Below, piece by piece: positions 1-5,716 of a DNA stretch of 7,500 nucleotides (positions within the stretch are counted from its first letter, which is position 1; every line of letters begins with the position of its first letter). The DNA is from Candidatus Electrothrix marina (GTDB lineage: Bacteria; Desulfobacterota; Desulfobulbia; Desulfobulbales; Desulfobulbaceae). A program made the translations under genes and the position numbers. The DNA is taken from NCBI GenBank assembly GCA_004028495.1, contig MTKS01000002.1, positions 1 to 7,500 on the forward strand. The letters are read 5' to 3'. The notes under the pieces are model-generated. The model ran no database searches. It worked only from the letters and a program-made list of their open reading frames with translations, and was not told the origin of the DNA.

Positions 1-35
1 GCAGAAAATGCCTCTTTAAATGATGTTTCAATCAT
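1..35 (-). CDS. Possible 5' end of a minus-strand gene (partial)
   Basis: Read leftward from an ATG at 35-33, the sequence stays open to the window edge and gives M-I-E-T-S-F-K-E-A-F-S. A purine-rich GGAAG lies 10 bases upstream of the ATG and could be a ribosome binding site, though the spacing is a little long. Twelve codons are too few to identify a family. A promoter candidate on the same strand lies upstream at 196-223. It could equally be a chance ATG. Confidence 0.3.
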   Translation of the reverse strand, partial: MIETSFKEAFS

Positions 36-82
36 GATAAAATTTCTTCCTGTCAGGTCTTTTTAGTCGGTATGCGCATCCA

Positions 83-97
83 GCTCATTTAATGAGC
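83..97. promoter_or_regulatory. 7-bp dyad, operator-like
   Basis: GCTCATT and AATGAGC flank a single central T, giving a near-continuous palindrome of the size bound by dimeric repressors. It lies 48 bases upstream (on the minus strand) of the possible start at 35. No known operator consensus is recognised, so a regulatory role is inference only. Confidence 0.25.
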
Positions 98-117
98 ATT
101 TAAAGGACGAATCAAGA

Positions 118-186
118 ATGACATACATTGGCATGCAACGCTATGAAATTATTCAACAGGAGAGAAATTCAGCAGATACTATTTAA
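118..186 (+). CDS. Very small ORF, 22 codons, doubtful
   Basis: An ATG at 118 opens a 22-residue frame (MTYIGMQRYEIIQ..., ending ...SADTI) closed by TAA at 184-186. AAAGGA lies upstream with 10 bases between AGGA and the ATG, an acceptable but loose ribosome binding site. The peptide has mixed charge, no signal-like hydrophobic stretch and no family I recognise. It lies antisense to the leader of the putative leftward gene. It may be a leader peptide, a gene scrap or chance. Confidence 0.15.
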   Translation: MTYIGMQRYEIIQQERNSADTI

Positions 187-195
187 TCGTTGCTA

Positions 196-223
196 ACGAT
201 ACATGTTGAATTGAAAAAGTCAA
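196..223 (-). promoter_or_regulatory. Candidate sigma-70-type promoter, leftward
   Basis: On the minus strand, TTGACT (223-218) is followed after 16 bases by TATCGT (201-196). The -35 box matches five of six consensus bases; the -10 is weaker and the spacer one base short. Transcription would run left, with a leader of roughly 150 bases before the possible ATG at 35. The assignment rests on hexamer matching alone. Confidence 0.35.
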
Positions 224-226
224 TAA

Positions 227-277
227 AAAGTACTCATCGCTAACCCCAAAAAACATTTAACGGGAGTACTTTGGGGT
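227..277. repeat. Two interleaved inverted repeats sharing bases
   Basis: AAAGTACTC (227-235) is the exact reverse complement of GAGTACTTT (264-272). ACCCCAAA (243-250) is the exact reverse complement of TTTGGGGT (270-277). The 3' arms overlap at TTT 270-272 and the pairs interleave, so the two full stems cannot form together except as a shortened pseudoknot. Read on the minus strand, the 9-bp stem ends in GAGTACTTTTT, a stem followed by T residues, though its loop is long (28 bases). No gene can be confidently assigned to its control. Confidence 0.45.
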
Positions 278-368
278 AAACAACGAGAGAACTTCAGGGT
301 AAACTGCTGCCGTTGTCTGGATTGTTGCACAAGACAGAAAGTTTTTCAGCTCCCCTGGCGAAACCTCG

Positions 369-1277
369 ATGCCCCGGATCAGCATGCGGAATAATTTGAA
401 GAATAAAAAGCCTGTGAAAATAACTGTACAAGCCTCCTGTGCCGAATTGGCCGGTCAGGCGCAGGAAGTAGCGGCTCGGCTTGGGCTGCCGATAGAACCG
501 CCTGAATGCTCTTCGGTTCACCGGGTTCGATCAACGGAACAGGACAATTGGTTGCTGCTCCGGGTGAGTGTCAACGGTCTGGAGCTGGTAAAACCTGATG
601 ACCCCAAACTGAGCGGCGCGGTTCGGGTGGATTTCACCGCAGGCCATGCGGCCTATCGCAGGAAGCAGCAAAAAAAGGAGCTGCTGGTGCGGGCTGTAAG
701 TGGGAAAGGCGGCAAAGGTGGGGCATCGCTTAACGTCATTGATGCCACGGGCGGGCTGGGCAGAGATAGTTTCTTGCTTGCAGCTGCTGGTCATCGGGTT
801 CACATCTTTGAACGACAACCGGTCATCGCGGCCCTGCTTGCTGACGGGTTGGCGCGGGCTGCGGCTCATCCGGAAACTGCGGAGATCTCTCGGCGGATCA
901 GGTTAACCGTCGGGGATGCTGTCCCGGCATTGGAAGTCATGCAGGAAACCGGAGCAGGCGAGAAGGGTGAGGACTGTGAGGGAGGGGAGGGCGTTGATGT
1001 GGTGTATCTTGATCCCATGTTTCCGGAGCGGCGAAAGTCGGCCTTGGTTAAAAAAGAGTTACAGCTGCTTCAGCTCCTGGCCCATCTGGATTCTTCCCCG
1101 GAAAAGCTGCTGGAATCGGCTTTGGAGGCCGCAACGAGGAGGGTTGTGGTTAAACGTCCGATGAAAGCACCTTTTTTGACAGATCTTTCTCCTTCTCATT
1201 CCCTGAGCGGGAAAACAGTGCGTTTTGATGTGTATCTCGGCTGTTTGCTCAGCCGGAACAAAGAATATTCCGGCTGA
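369..1277 (+). CDS. rsmJ: 16S rRNA (guanine1516-N2)-methyltransferase RsmJ
   Basis: RsmJ transfers a methyl group from S-adenosylmethionine to N2 of G1516 (E. coli numbering) in 16S rRNA of the small subunit, in the cytoplasm. The protein carries VDFTAGHAAYRRK (87-99), the SAM-binding motif IDATGGLGRDSFLL (124-137) continuing to FER (147-149), the catalytic-region signature YLDPMFP (213-219) followed by KSALVKKE (223-230), VVVKRP (259-264) and RFDVYLG (285-291). All match the RsmJ (former YhiQ) pattern. At 302 residues it is longer than the roughly 250 of E. coli, partly through a Gly/Glu-rich insert at about 192-210. The start is uncertain: ATG 369 and ATG 384 have only weak ribosome binding sites. 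GTG 414 would begin V-K-I-T, aligning with the E. coli N-terminus M-K-I-C. The frame is open upstream to a TAA at 300 but has no usable start there. The gene stands alone on its strand and converges on pilT. Confidence 0.93.
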   Translation: MPRISMRNNLKNKKPVKITVQASCAELAGQAQEVAARLGLPIEPPECSSVHRVRSTEQDNWLLLRVSVNGLELVKPDDPKLSGAVRVDFTAGHAAYRRKQQKKELLVRAVSGKGGKGGASLNVIDATGGLGRDSFLLAAAGHRVHIFERQPVIAALLADGLARAAAHPETAEISRRIRLTVGDAVPALEVMQETGAGEKGEDCEGGEGVDVVYLDPMFPERRKSALVKKELQLLQLLAHLDSSPEKLLESALEAATRRVVVKRPMKAPFLTDLSPSHSLSGKTVRFDVYLGCLLSRNKEYSG

Positions 1278-1279
1278 GC
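1247..1279. terminator. Perfect 12-bp hairpin over the rsmJ stop codon
   Basis: GCTCAGCCGGAA (1247-1258) and TTCCGGCTGAGC (1268-1279) pair perfectly around a 9-base loop. The 3' arm contains the rsmJ stop codon TGA (1275-1277), so the last residues of RsmJ are encoded in the stem. It lies between convergent rsmJ and pilT and could block transcription in both directions. Neither side has a T-tract, so it is not a canonical intrinsic terminator. It may instead protect a 3' end or act with Rho. Confidence 0.55.
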
Positions 1280-1289
1280 ATGAAGGGGA

Positions 1290-1372
1290 TTATGCGTTGA
1301 TGAAGTCGAATGGCGGATTTTTCAGGTATTTAAGGAACCGCTTTTTTCGATGCAGTTGACATCGGTATTATC
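1290..1372 (-). pseudogene. Decayed duplicate of the pilT 3' end
   Basis: This stretch resembles the last ~80 bases of pilT immediately beside it. For example, 1351-1372 matches 1433-1454 at 19 of 22 bases. On the minus strand it reads DNTDVNCIE, and after restoring one missing base in an A-run (around 1341-1346) it continues KKRFLKYLKNPPFDFINA and a TAA at 1292-1290. The intact gene has YVNCIEKKRFLKFLKKPPSDF. The relic starts inside the pilT stop codon, has no start codon and is frameshifted, so it is not a working gene. It is either the tail of a lost tandem pilT paralogue or an old local duplication. Confidence 0.8.
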
Positions 1373-2453
1373 CTGCATCAGTGAAATCAGACGGTGGTTT
1401 TTTTAGGAATTTAAGAAAGCGTTTCTTCTCAATGCAGTTGACATAGGCATCATCACCGCTAATCATCCTTTTCTTGAGCAATTCCTCAATGGTGTCGTCC
1501 AGGGTGGCCATACCGTATTTCTTCCCGGTCTGCATGGTTGAGGGGATTTGATAGGTCTTGGCCTCACGGATCAGGTTACGCACCGCCGGGGTGCAGATCA
1601 GGATTTCTTGGGCCGCGACCCGACCTTTCTTATCAATGCGTTTAAACAGCATCTGAGAAACAACAGCCTTGAGGGCATCGGCAAGGGTGGAGCGTACCTG
1701 ACCCTGCTGGTCTGCCGGAAAGATTTCAATGATACGGTCAACCGTCTTCATGGCGTTCATGGTATGCAGGGTACCAAAGACCACATGACCGGTCATGGCC
1801 GCTTCCATCGCCAGGGCGATGGTTTCCAGATCGCGCATCTCACCGACCAGAATGACATCCGGGTCCTCACGCAGGGCTCCGCGGAGGGCCGCGTTAAAGC
1901 TCTTGGTGTGGGTGCCGACCTCTCGATGGTTGATCAGGCATTTTTTACTCTTATGGACGAACTCGATGGGATCTTCAACAGTCAGGATATGATCACTGCG
2001 GGTGTTGTTGATTTCATCAATAATGGCGGCCAGAGTGGTTGATTTACCGGAACCGGTGGGGCCGGTAACCAAGACCAGCCCCTTGGGTAAGGTCGCCAGT
2101 TTGGTGATAACCTTGGGGAGTCCCAGCTGTTCGCAAGAAAGAATTTCACTGGGGATCTCACGGAAAACAGCTGCAATTCCATATTTTTGCTGGAAAAAGT
2201 TGGCACGGTAACGGGCAAGTCCAGGGATGTGATAACCAAAGTCGATATCTCCGGTCTCTTCAAAGAGTTTAATTTTCGGCTCCGGGCAGATCTCGTAAAG
2301 CATGGTCTTGAGGTCGTCATCACCCAAGACCTTATACTTGACCCGCTCCATTTCTCCGCGAATACGCAGAATGGGTTGCTGACCGGCAACCATATGCAGG
2401 TCGGACGCCCCCTGATCGTTCATCAGTTTAAAAAAAGCATCAATTTGTGCCAT
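1368..2453 (-). CDS. pilT: Type IV pilus retraction ATPase PilT
   Basis: PilT is the hexameric cytoplasmic ATPase at the base of the type IV pilus that drives pilin disassembly, giving twitching motility and DNA or surface pulling. The 361-residue protein has an N-terminal PAS-like part (SDLHMVAGQQPILRIRG, 17-33) and the RecA-like core. The core shows Walker A GPTGSGKST (131-139), the Asp box ILTVEDPIE (156-164), a Walker B region DPDVILVGEMRD (197-208) and the His box GHVVFGTLHT (222-231). AVRNLIRE (290-297) matches the AIRNLIRE motif needed for retraction, which separates PilT from assembly ATPases such as PilB. All catalytic residues appear present. The ATG at 2453 has a strong AGGAGG (2464-2459) five bases upstream. 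No other pilus gene is in the window. A decayed copy of its 3' end follows immediately. Confidence 0.95.
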   Translation of the reverse strand: MAQIDAFFKLMNDQGASDLHMVAGQQPILRIRGEMERVKYKVLGDDDLKTMLYEICPEPKIKLFEETGDIDFGYHIPGLARYRANFFQQKYGIAAVFREIPSEILSCEQLGLPKVITKLATLPKGLVLVTGPTGSGKSTTLAAIIDEINNTRSDHILTVEDPIEFVHKSKKCLINHREVGTHTKSFNAALRGALREDPDVILVGEMRDLETIALAMEAAMTGHVVFGTLHTMNAMKTVDRIIEIFPADQQGQVRSTLADALKAVVSQMLFKRIDKKGRVAAQEILICTPAVRNLIREAKTYQIPSTMQTGKKYGMATLDDTIEELLKKRMISGDDAYVNCIEKKRFLKFLKKPPSDFTDAG

Positions 2454-2687
2454 TCATTCCTCCTTTATTGCGAAGCCTCGGGTTTTTACCCTATTGCTTG
2501 CAGCGTATTTTAAAAGACACTTCAGTTTAATACCCGGCCCTAAGCCCTAAGGGACAGGGTAGTTTGTTGCGGAGCTTCCTTTGTGTTCCCGCCCTGAATG
2601 TCCAAGGCATAAGGGCAGGGGCAGGGCATAGGGTCTGCCCTGCAATTTTATGTCGAAAACGGGGTGTTATTTGTTTTGGGGGATTCC
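2454..2687. other. Intergenic region with G/C tracts and dyads
   Basis: This 234-base gap separates the LOG gene from pilT, both on the minus strand. It is dense in runs such as CCCTAA, AGGGCAGG and GGGCATAGGG. It includes an imperfect dyad with outer arms TACCC (2531-2535) and GGGTA (2557-2561) and inner CCCT/AGGG, and a hairpin at 2621-2643. The bases next to pilT (2459-2464) are its ribosome binding site. A pilT promoter is expected here, but no hexamer pair stood out. No ORF is supported. Confidence 0.5.
2621..2643. terminator. 8-bp GC-rich hairpin after the LOG gene
   Basis: GCAGGGCA (2621-2628) and TGCCCTGC (2636-2643) pair perfectly around a 7-base loop. It starts 45 bases past the LOG stop codon in the direction of transcription and could end or attenuate that operon before pilT. 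In the minus-strand direction it is followed by C-rich rather than T-rich sequence, so a Rho-independent role is not well supported. Confidence 0.35.
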
Positions 2688-3386
2688 TTACAAGATAACG
2701 GTTCGACGAATAAAGGCGACGATTTCATCCACATCATCCAGGATTTCAAAAAGCAGCAGATCTGTCTTGTCAATCTTGCCGTTGCTGATCATCTGGTCAC
2801 GAATCCAGTCAACCAAGCCGGTCCAAAAAGAGGTACCAACCAAAATGATAGGAAAGGGTTTGATTTTATGCGTCTGAATCAGCGTTAATGATTCAAAGAG
2901 TTCATCCAAGGTGCCGAAGCCTCCGGGTAGACAGATAAATGCCATAGAATACTTGATAAACATGACTTTGCGGACAAAAAAATACCGGAAGTCCATCGGC
3001 AGGTTCACATAAGGATTCGAGTGCTGCTCAAAGGGCAGGTCGATATTGAGGCCGATGGAGACCCCGTTCACATCGGCTGCGCCCCGATTGGCCGCCTCCA
3101 TGATGCCTGGACCGCCGCCGGTAATAATGCCGTACCCGTGTTCGGATAATCGGGCAGCGATGGACCGGGCGAGTTTATAATCCTCATGGTCTTCCGGGGT
3201 CCGGGCGGAACCGAAGATGCTGACCGACGGACATCCGAGGGAGGACAGGGTATCAAAACCTTCAACAAATTCAGCAAGAATCCTGAACATCCTCCAAGTG
3301 TCATCATTGTCTTCTGTATTTCCAATATTATTCAGGAGATATTGATTGTTTCTCTTGACCTGCTGTTGTAAAAATCGTGCCGGCAT
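2688..3386 (-). CDS. LOG-family (TIGR00730-like) nucleotide phosphoribohydrolase
   Basis: The 232-residue protein has the Rossmann fold of the LOG family, long mis-annotated as lysine decarboxylase. Characterised members cleave nucleoside 5'-monophosphates, including cytokinin riboside monophosphates, into base and ribose 5-phosphate. Visible signatures are VSIFGSAR (55-62), GGGPGIMEAANRGA (90-103), RK at 139-140 and the family motif PGGFGTLDE (154-162). These are the phosphate-binding and catalytic parts and all look intact. An extra N-terminal helix-rich segment (1-50) is typical of longer bacterial members. The ATG at 3386 has CTCCT/AGGAGG at 3399-3394 on the minus strand, seven bases away. 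That site overlaps the stop codon of the upstream gene, so the two are likely co-translated. The true substrate (AMP or another nucleotide) cannot be told from sequence. Confidence 0.85.
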   Translation of the reverse strand: MPARFLQQQVKRNNQYLLNNIGNTEDNDDTWRMFRILAEFVEGFDTLSSLGCPSVSIFGSARTPEDHEDYKLARSIAARLSEHGYGIITGGGPGIMEAANRGAADVNGVSIGLNIDLPFEQHSNPYVNLPMDFRYFFVRKVMFIKYSMAFICLPGGFGTLDELFESLTLIQTHKIKPFPIILVGTSFWTGLVDWIRDQMISNGKIDKTDLLLFEILDDVDEIVAFIRRTVIL

Positions 3387-3397
3387 ATTCGTTCCTC

Positions 3398-5602
3398 CTA
3401 AGACTGAGAAGAAATGTGCGTCCGAGCCGCGATTCTGGCTAAACCTGCCAGAGCCTCTTTTTTTCGGTTCTCAGTGCTTTTCTTCATCCTGACTATTCGT
3501 TGGAATCCCTGCTGTGCCCGGCGCAGAGAACCAAGTTCTTCGTATAGTATAGCACGGAGAAGGAGTGTTTGTTCATTATTTCTTTGTACCTTGAGTGATT
3601 CCCTGACATCCTCCAGAGCCTTATGACGGCGTCCGAGATGGCGTAGAGCTGCTGCTCGTCTGTACAGATGATGCGCATCCCCGCCATCTGCGGTAATGGC
3701 CCGGTCGCAAAGGCTTAATCCTACTTCTGCTCCCTGTCCTTCCAACACATACAGGAGACCCAGCATGCTCTGACTGTCAGCGTTCTGGGGATAGATTTGT
3801 AAAGATCGCTGCAAGGCTTTGATGGCTTCATTATTCTCTCCGGCCCCCATTAAGGCCTCGCCGAATAAGCGAAAGAAGATGAATTCACTCGGTTCTCCTT
3901 TAAGCTGCTTCCAATCGTTGAGCAGTTCGACTGCTTGTTTAAATTTTTCTTGGAGGCAATACAGTTTGCCGAGCTGGAGATACAGCTCAATAGATGCCTG
4001 TTTCGCATGCTCCTTACAGCGCAGCCCCTGTTCAAAGCAGGCAATGGCTTCTTCCGGGTGTCCCAGGAGTCGACAGCTCATCCCTTTATTGATCAGTGCC
4101 ATGTAGTTCTGCGGTTCTGTTTGCAGCACCTGGGAGAAGCAGGATTCCGCCTCGCGATGACGGTTGATTTCAGCTAAGGCCACGCCGAGACTGTTGAGCA
4201 GATTGACATCGTCAGGCTTTATCTGTAATCCAGCCTTATATTCTTTGATCGCCTGTTTATAATCACCCTCATCAAAATAGAGATCACCGCTGACATTATA
4301 ACTCAGGGCATCAAAGGCCACCACTGCTCCTTTTTCGTAAAAGCCGGCATGGAGTATCGCTTTACGGCAGCTCCTGATGCATTCAATCTTGGGGATGCCG
4401 ACAGTCGGCCAGTGGCAGAACCCTATAGAGGGAGGAGTTTCTGTTTCTTTGGAGATTTTTTGAGCGAGTTCTTTTGCCTGAAGACTGGTTTGTTCAAAAG
4501 AACGATCGGGCAAGAGAATGAGCTGCTCATTGGCGTTGAGCGTATAAGAGATATAAGAGGTGGAAGAAGTACAGGTGGTGGAAGAGGACTGGGATTTTGC
4601 GAGTATCAAGTCGAGATCCGGGAGCGCCTGGGCCTCCTCCTTCCCATCCTGCATATTCTGCTTGTGCGTAAAAGAGACAAGGAGAAGCCCGAATTTATCA
4701 AGTCCTCGCCATTTTTTTTGCAGCCTCCGTACAACAGGGGCTGCGGGCAGGGCAAAGGGATGTTGTTCTTTTCTGACCAAGAAGGCCTCGTCGCAGAGGC
4801 TGTACGGGCCGCGTCGTTCTGCTTCCGCGAGGAGACGTTGGCATCTGTGGAGTATTTCCTGCGGTGTATCCTCATGAGGTAAGGAAGAAAAACCGACATG
4901 TACCCTGCGGAGCCCTTCTCGTTTAAGGCGGGAGACGAGGCGGTGAGAAAAATCCAGACAGGCACCGCGTTGGTTTATGCGGCGGACAGCGGCGAATAAG
5001 CCTTGCCCGAGATAGAAAAGCGGCTCCTCGATAAGGGTTCGGAGGAGGGCGTTGACCTGACGGATTTTTTGGAAACCGCCTGCAAGGGTCCGGGTTCCGG
5101 GGACAGCGGCTATGAGGAAGATGGTCTTCCGGCACGATTCTTTCGCCAACAGCAGGGTGAGGGCGCGGCGGTTGTAGAGACCGGTATCCGGATCTATATA
5201 TATATGTCGGATGCGGCAGAAACGCTGAAGAATTTTTTCCCGGAGTTCAGCCAGCCATTCTGTTGCCATTTTCCGCAGGACAGCCGGATCAACATCATAG
5301 ATGACCAGGGTTGCTCCTTCTTCTTGCTCCTGTGCGGTGATCAGGGGAATCACCAGCATATCTTCCAGCAGAACAGGGCTCTTGGCTGTTTCTTCGTTCA
5401 CTCCCGCCTGCCAGGAATGCAGCTTTTCCAGCTGCTCTGAACTGAATGCATGTTCTGACGGGCAGGTCGGGTCATGCAGCCAGAATCCTGTTGAAGCGGG
5501 CACCGGCAGGATTTCCTTCAGCTCAAGGAGTAAGGGTTGGGCCAATATCAGTCCGTCATCGGTCTGAAAGCCCTGGTCGCAGACAGGATCGTTGAAAAAC
5601 AT
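3398..5602 (-). CDS. Large protein with degenerate GGDEF-like domains and a TPR array
   Basis: The preferred start is ATG 5602 (734 residues), preceded by AGGA eight bases upstream. A TTG at 5656 would add 18 residues but has a poorly spaced site. Numbering is from ATG 5602. Residues ~1-135 may be a GAF-like sensor (low confidence). DPDTGLYNRR (137-146) is the entry motif of GGDEF domains, yet the place for the GGDEF loop reads YLGQGLFAAV (197-206), and HVGFSSLP (235-242) matches the later beta strand. A second GGDEF-like part runs to about 432, ending in SIGFCHWPT (392-400) and a helix resembling the A-D-x-A-L-Y-x-A-K end. It is interrupted by a Ser/Thr-rich run (about 337-352). Diguanylate cyclase activity is therefore unlikely. 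From ~438 to ~707 are about seven TPR units (for example DYKQAIKEYKAGLQIKPDD). No signal peptide or membrane span is seen, so it is probably a cytoplasmic scaffold or c-di-GMP/nucleotide sensor. It is operonic with the LOG gene. Confidence 0.8.
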   Translation of the reverse strand: MFFNDPVCDQGFQTDDGLILAQPLLLELKEILPVPASTGFWLHDPTCPSEHAFSSEQLEKLHSWQAGVNEETAKSPVLLEDMLVIPLITAQEQEEGATLVIYDVDPAVLRKMATEWLAELREKILQRFCRIRHIYIDPDTGLYNRRALTLLLAKESCRKTIFLIAAVPGTRTLAGGFQKIRQVNALLRTLIEEPLFYLGQGLFAAVRRINQRGACLDFSHRLVSRLKREGLRRVHVGFSSLPHEDTPQEILHRCQRLLAEAERRGPYSLCDEAFLVRKEQHPFALPAAPVVRRLQKKWRGLDKFGLLLVSFTHKQNMQDGKEEAQALPDLDLILAKSQSSSTTCTSSTSYISYTLNANEQLILLPDRSFEQTSLQAKELAQKISKETETPPSIGFCHWPTVGIPKIECIRSCRKAILHAGFYEKGAVVAFDALSYNVSGDLYFDEGDYKQAIKEYKAGLQIKPDDVNLLNSLGVALAEINRHREAESCFSQVLQTEPQNYMALINKGMSCRLLGHPEEAIACFEQGLRCKEHAKQASIELYLQLGKLYCLQEKFKQAVELLNDWKQLKGEPSEFIFFRLFGEALMGAGENNEAIKALQRSLQIYPQNADSQSMLGLLYVLEGQGAEVGLSLCDRAITADGGDAHHLYRRAAALRHLGRRHKALEDVRESLKVQRNNEQTLLLRAILYEELGSLRRAQQGFQRIVRMKKSTENRKKEALAGLARIAARTHISSQS

Positions 5603-5716
5603 ATATAATTTCCTGATGAAGTAACTCAAGTAACGCGGAGAAACCCGGATTTCCAAGGCCTCTGCGTAGGCATGAAGAGGGCGGACTGCTCAGGTAACCC
5701 GGAAACGTTTTATGGT

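Larger units (their letters stand above)
36..368. other. AT-rich intergenic region with dyads
   Basis: No gene of normal length is supported in this 333-base stretch. It separates a possible leftward gene from rightward rsmJ. It contains an 8-base palindrome ATGCGCAT (72-79), a 7-bp dyad (83-97), a 22-codon plus-strand ORF (118-186), a 6-bp hairpin ATCGTT/AACGAT with loop GCT (186-200), and interleaved inverted repeats at 227-277. It is visibly richer in A and T than the coding regions. No convincing promoter for rsmJ could be picked out by eye. Confidence 0.6.

Noticed and set aside
227..277. Possible CRISPR-like or IS-terminal inverted repeats
   Set aside because: There is only one set of repeats, no spacers, no transposase frame and no target-site duplication visible.
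531..869. 112-codon minus-strand open frame
   Set aside because: It is a shadow of rsmJ; the plus-strand frame carries the methyltransferase motifs.
1548..2042. 164-codon plus-strand open frame
   Set aside because: It mirrors the conserved PilT core on the opposite strand; PilT motifs are unambiguous.
2191..2211. TTGGCACGGTAACGGGC-like word resembling a sigma-54 -24/-12 site
   Set aside because: It falls inside pilT coding sequence and the -12 half (TTGCA/T-like) does not match; there is no gene for it to drive on that strand.
4349..4882. 177-codon plus-strand open frame
   Set aside because: It is antisense to the GGDEF/TPR gene, has no ribosome binding site I can see and no recognisable motif.
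5603..5716. TTG start at 5656 and a 15-codon ORF from ATG 5673
   Set aside because: The TTG start has a badly spaced ribosome binding site while ATG 5602 has AGGA at eight bases. The 15-codon ORF has no supporting feature beyond an ATG and a stop.
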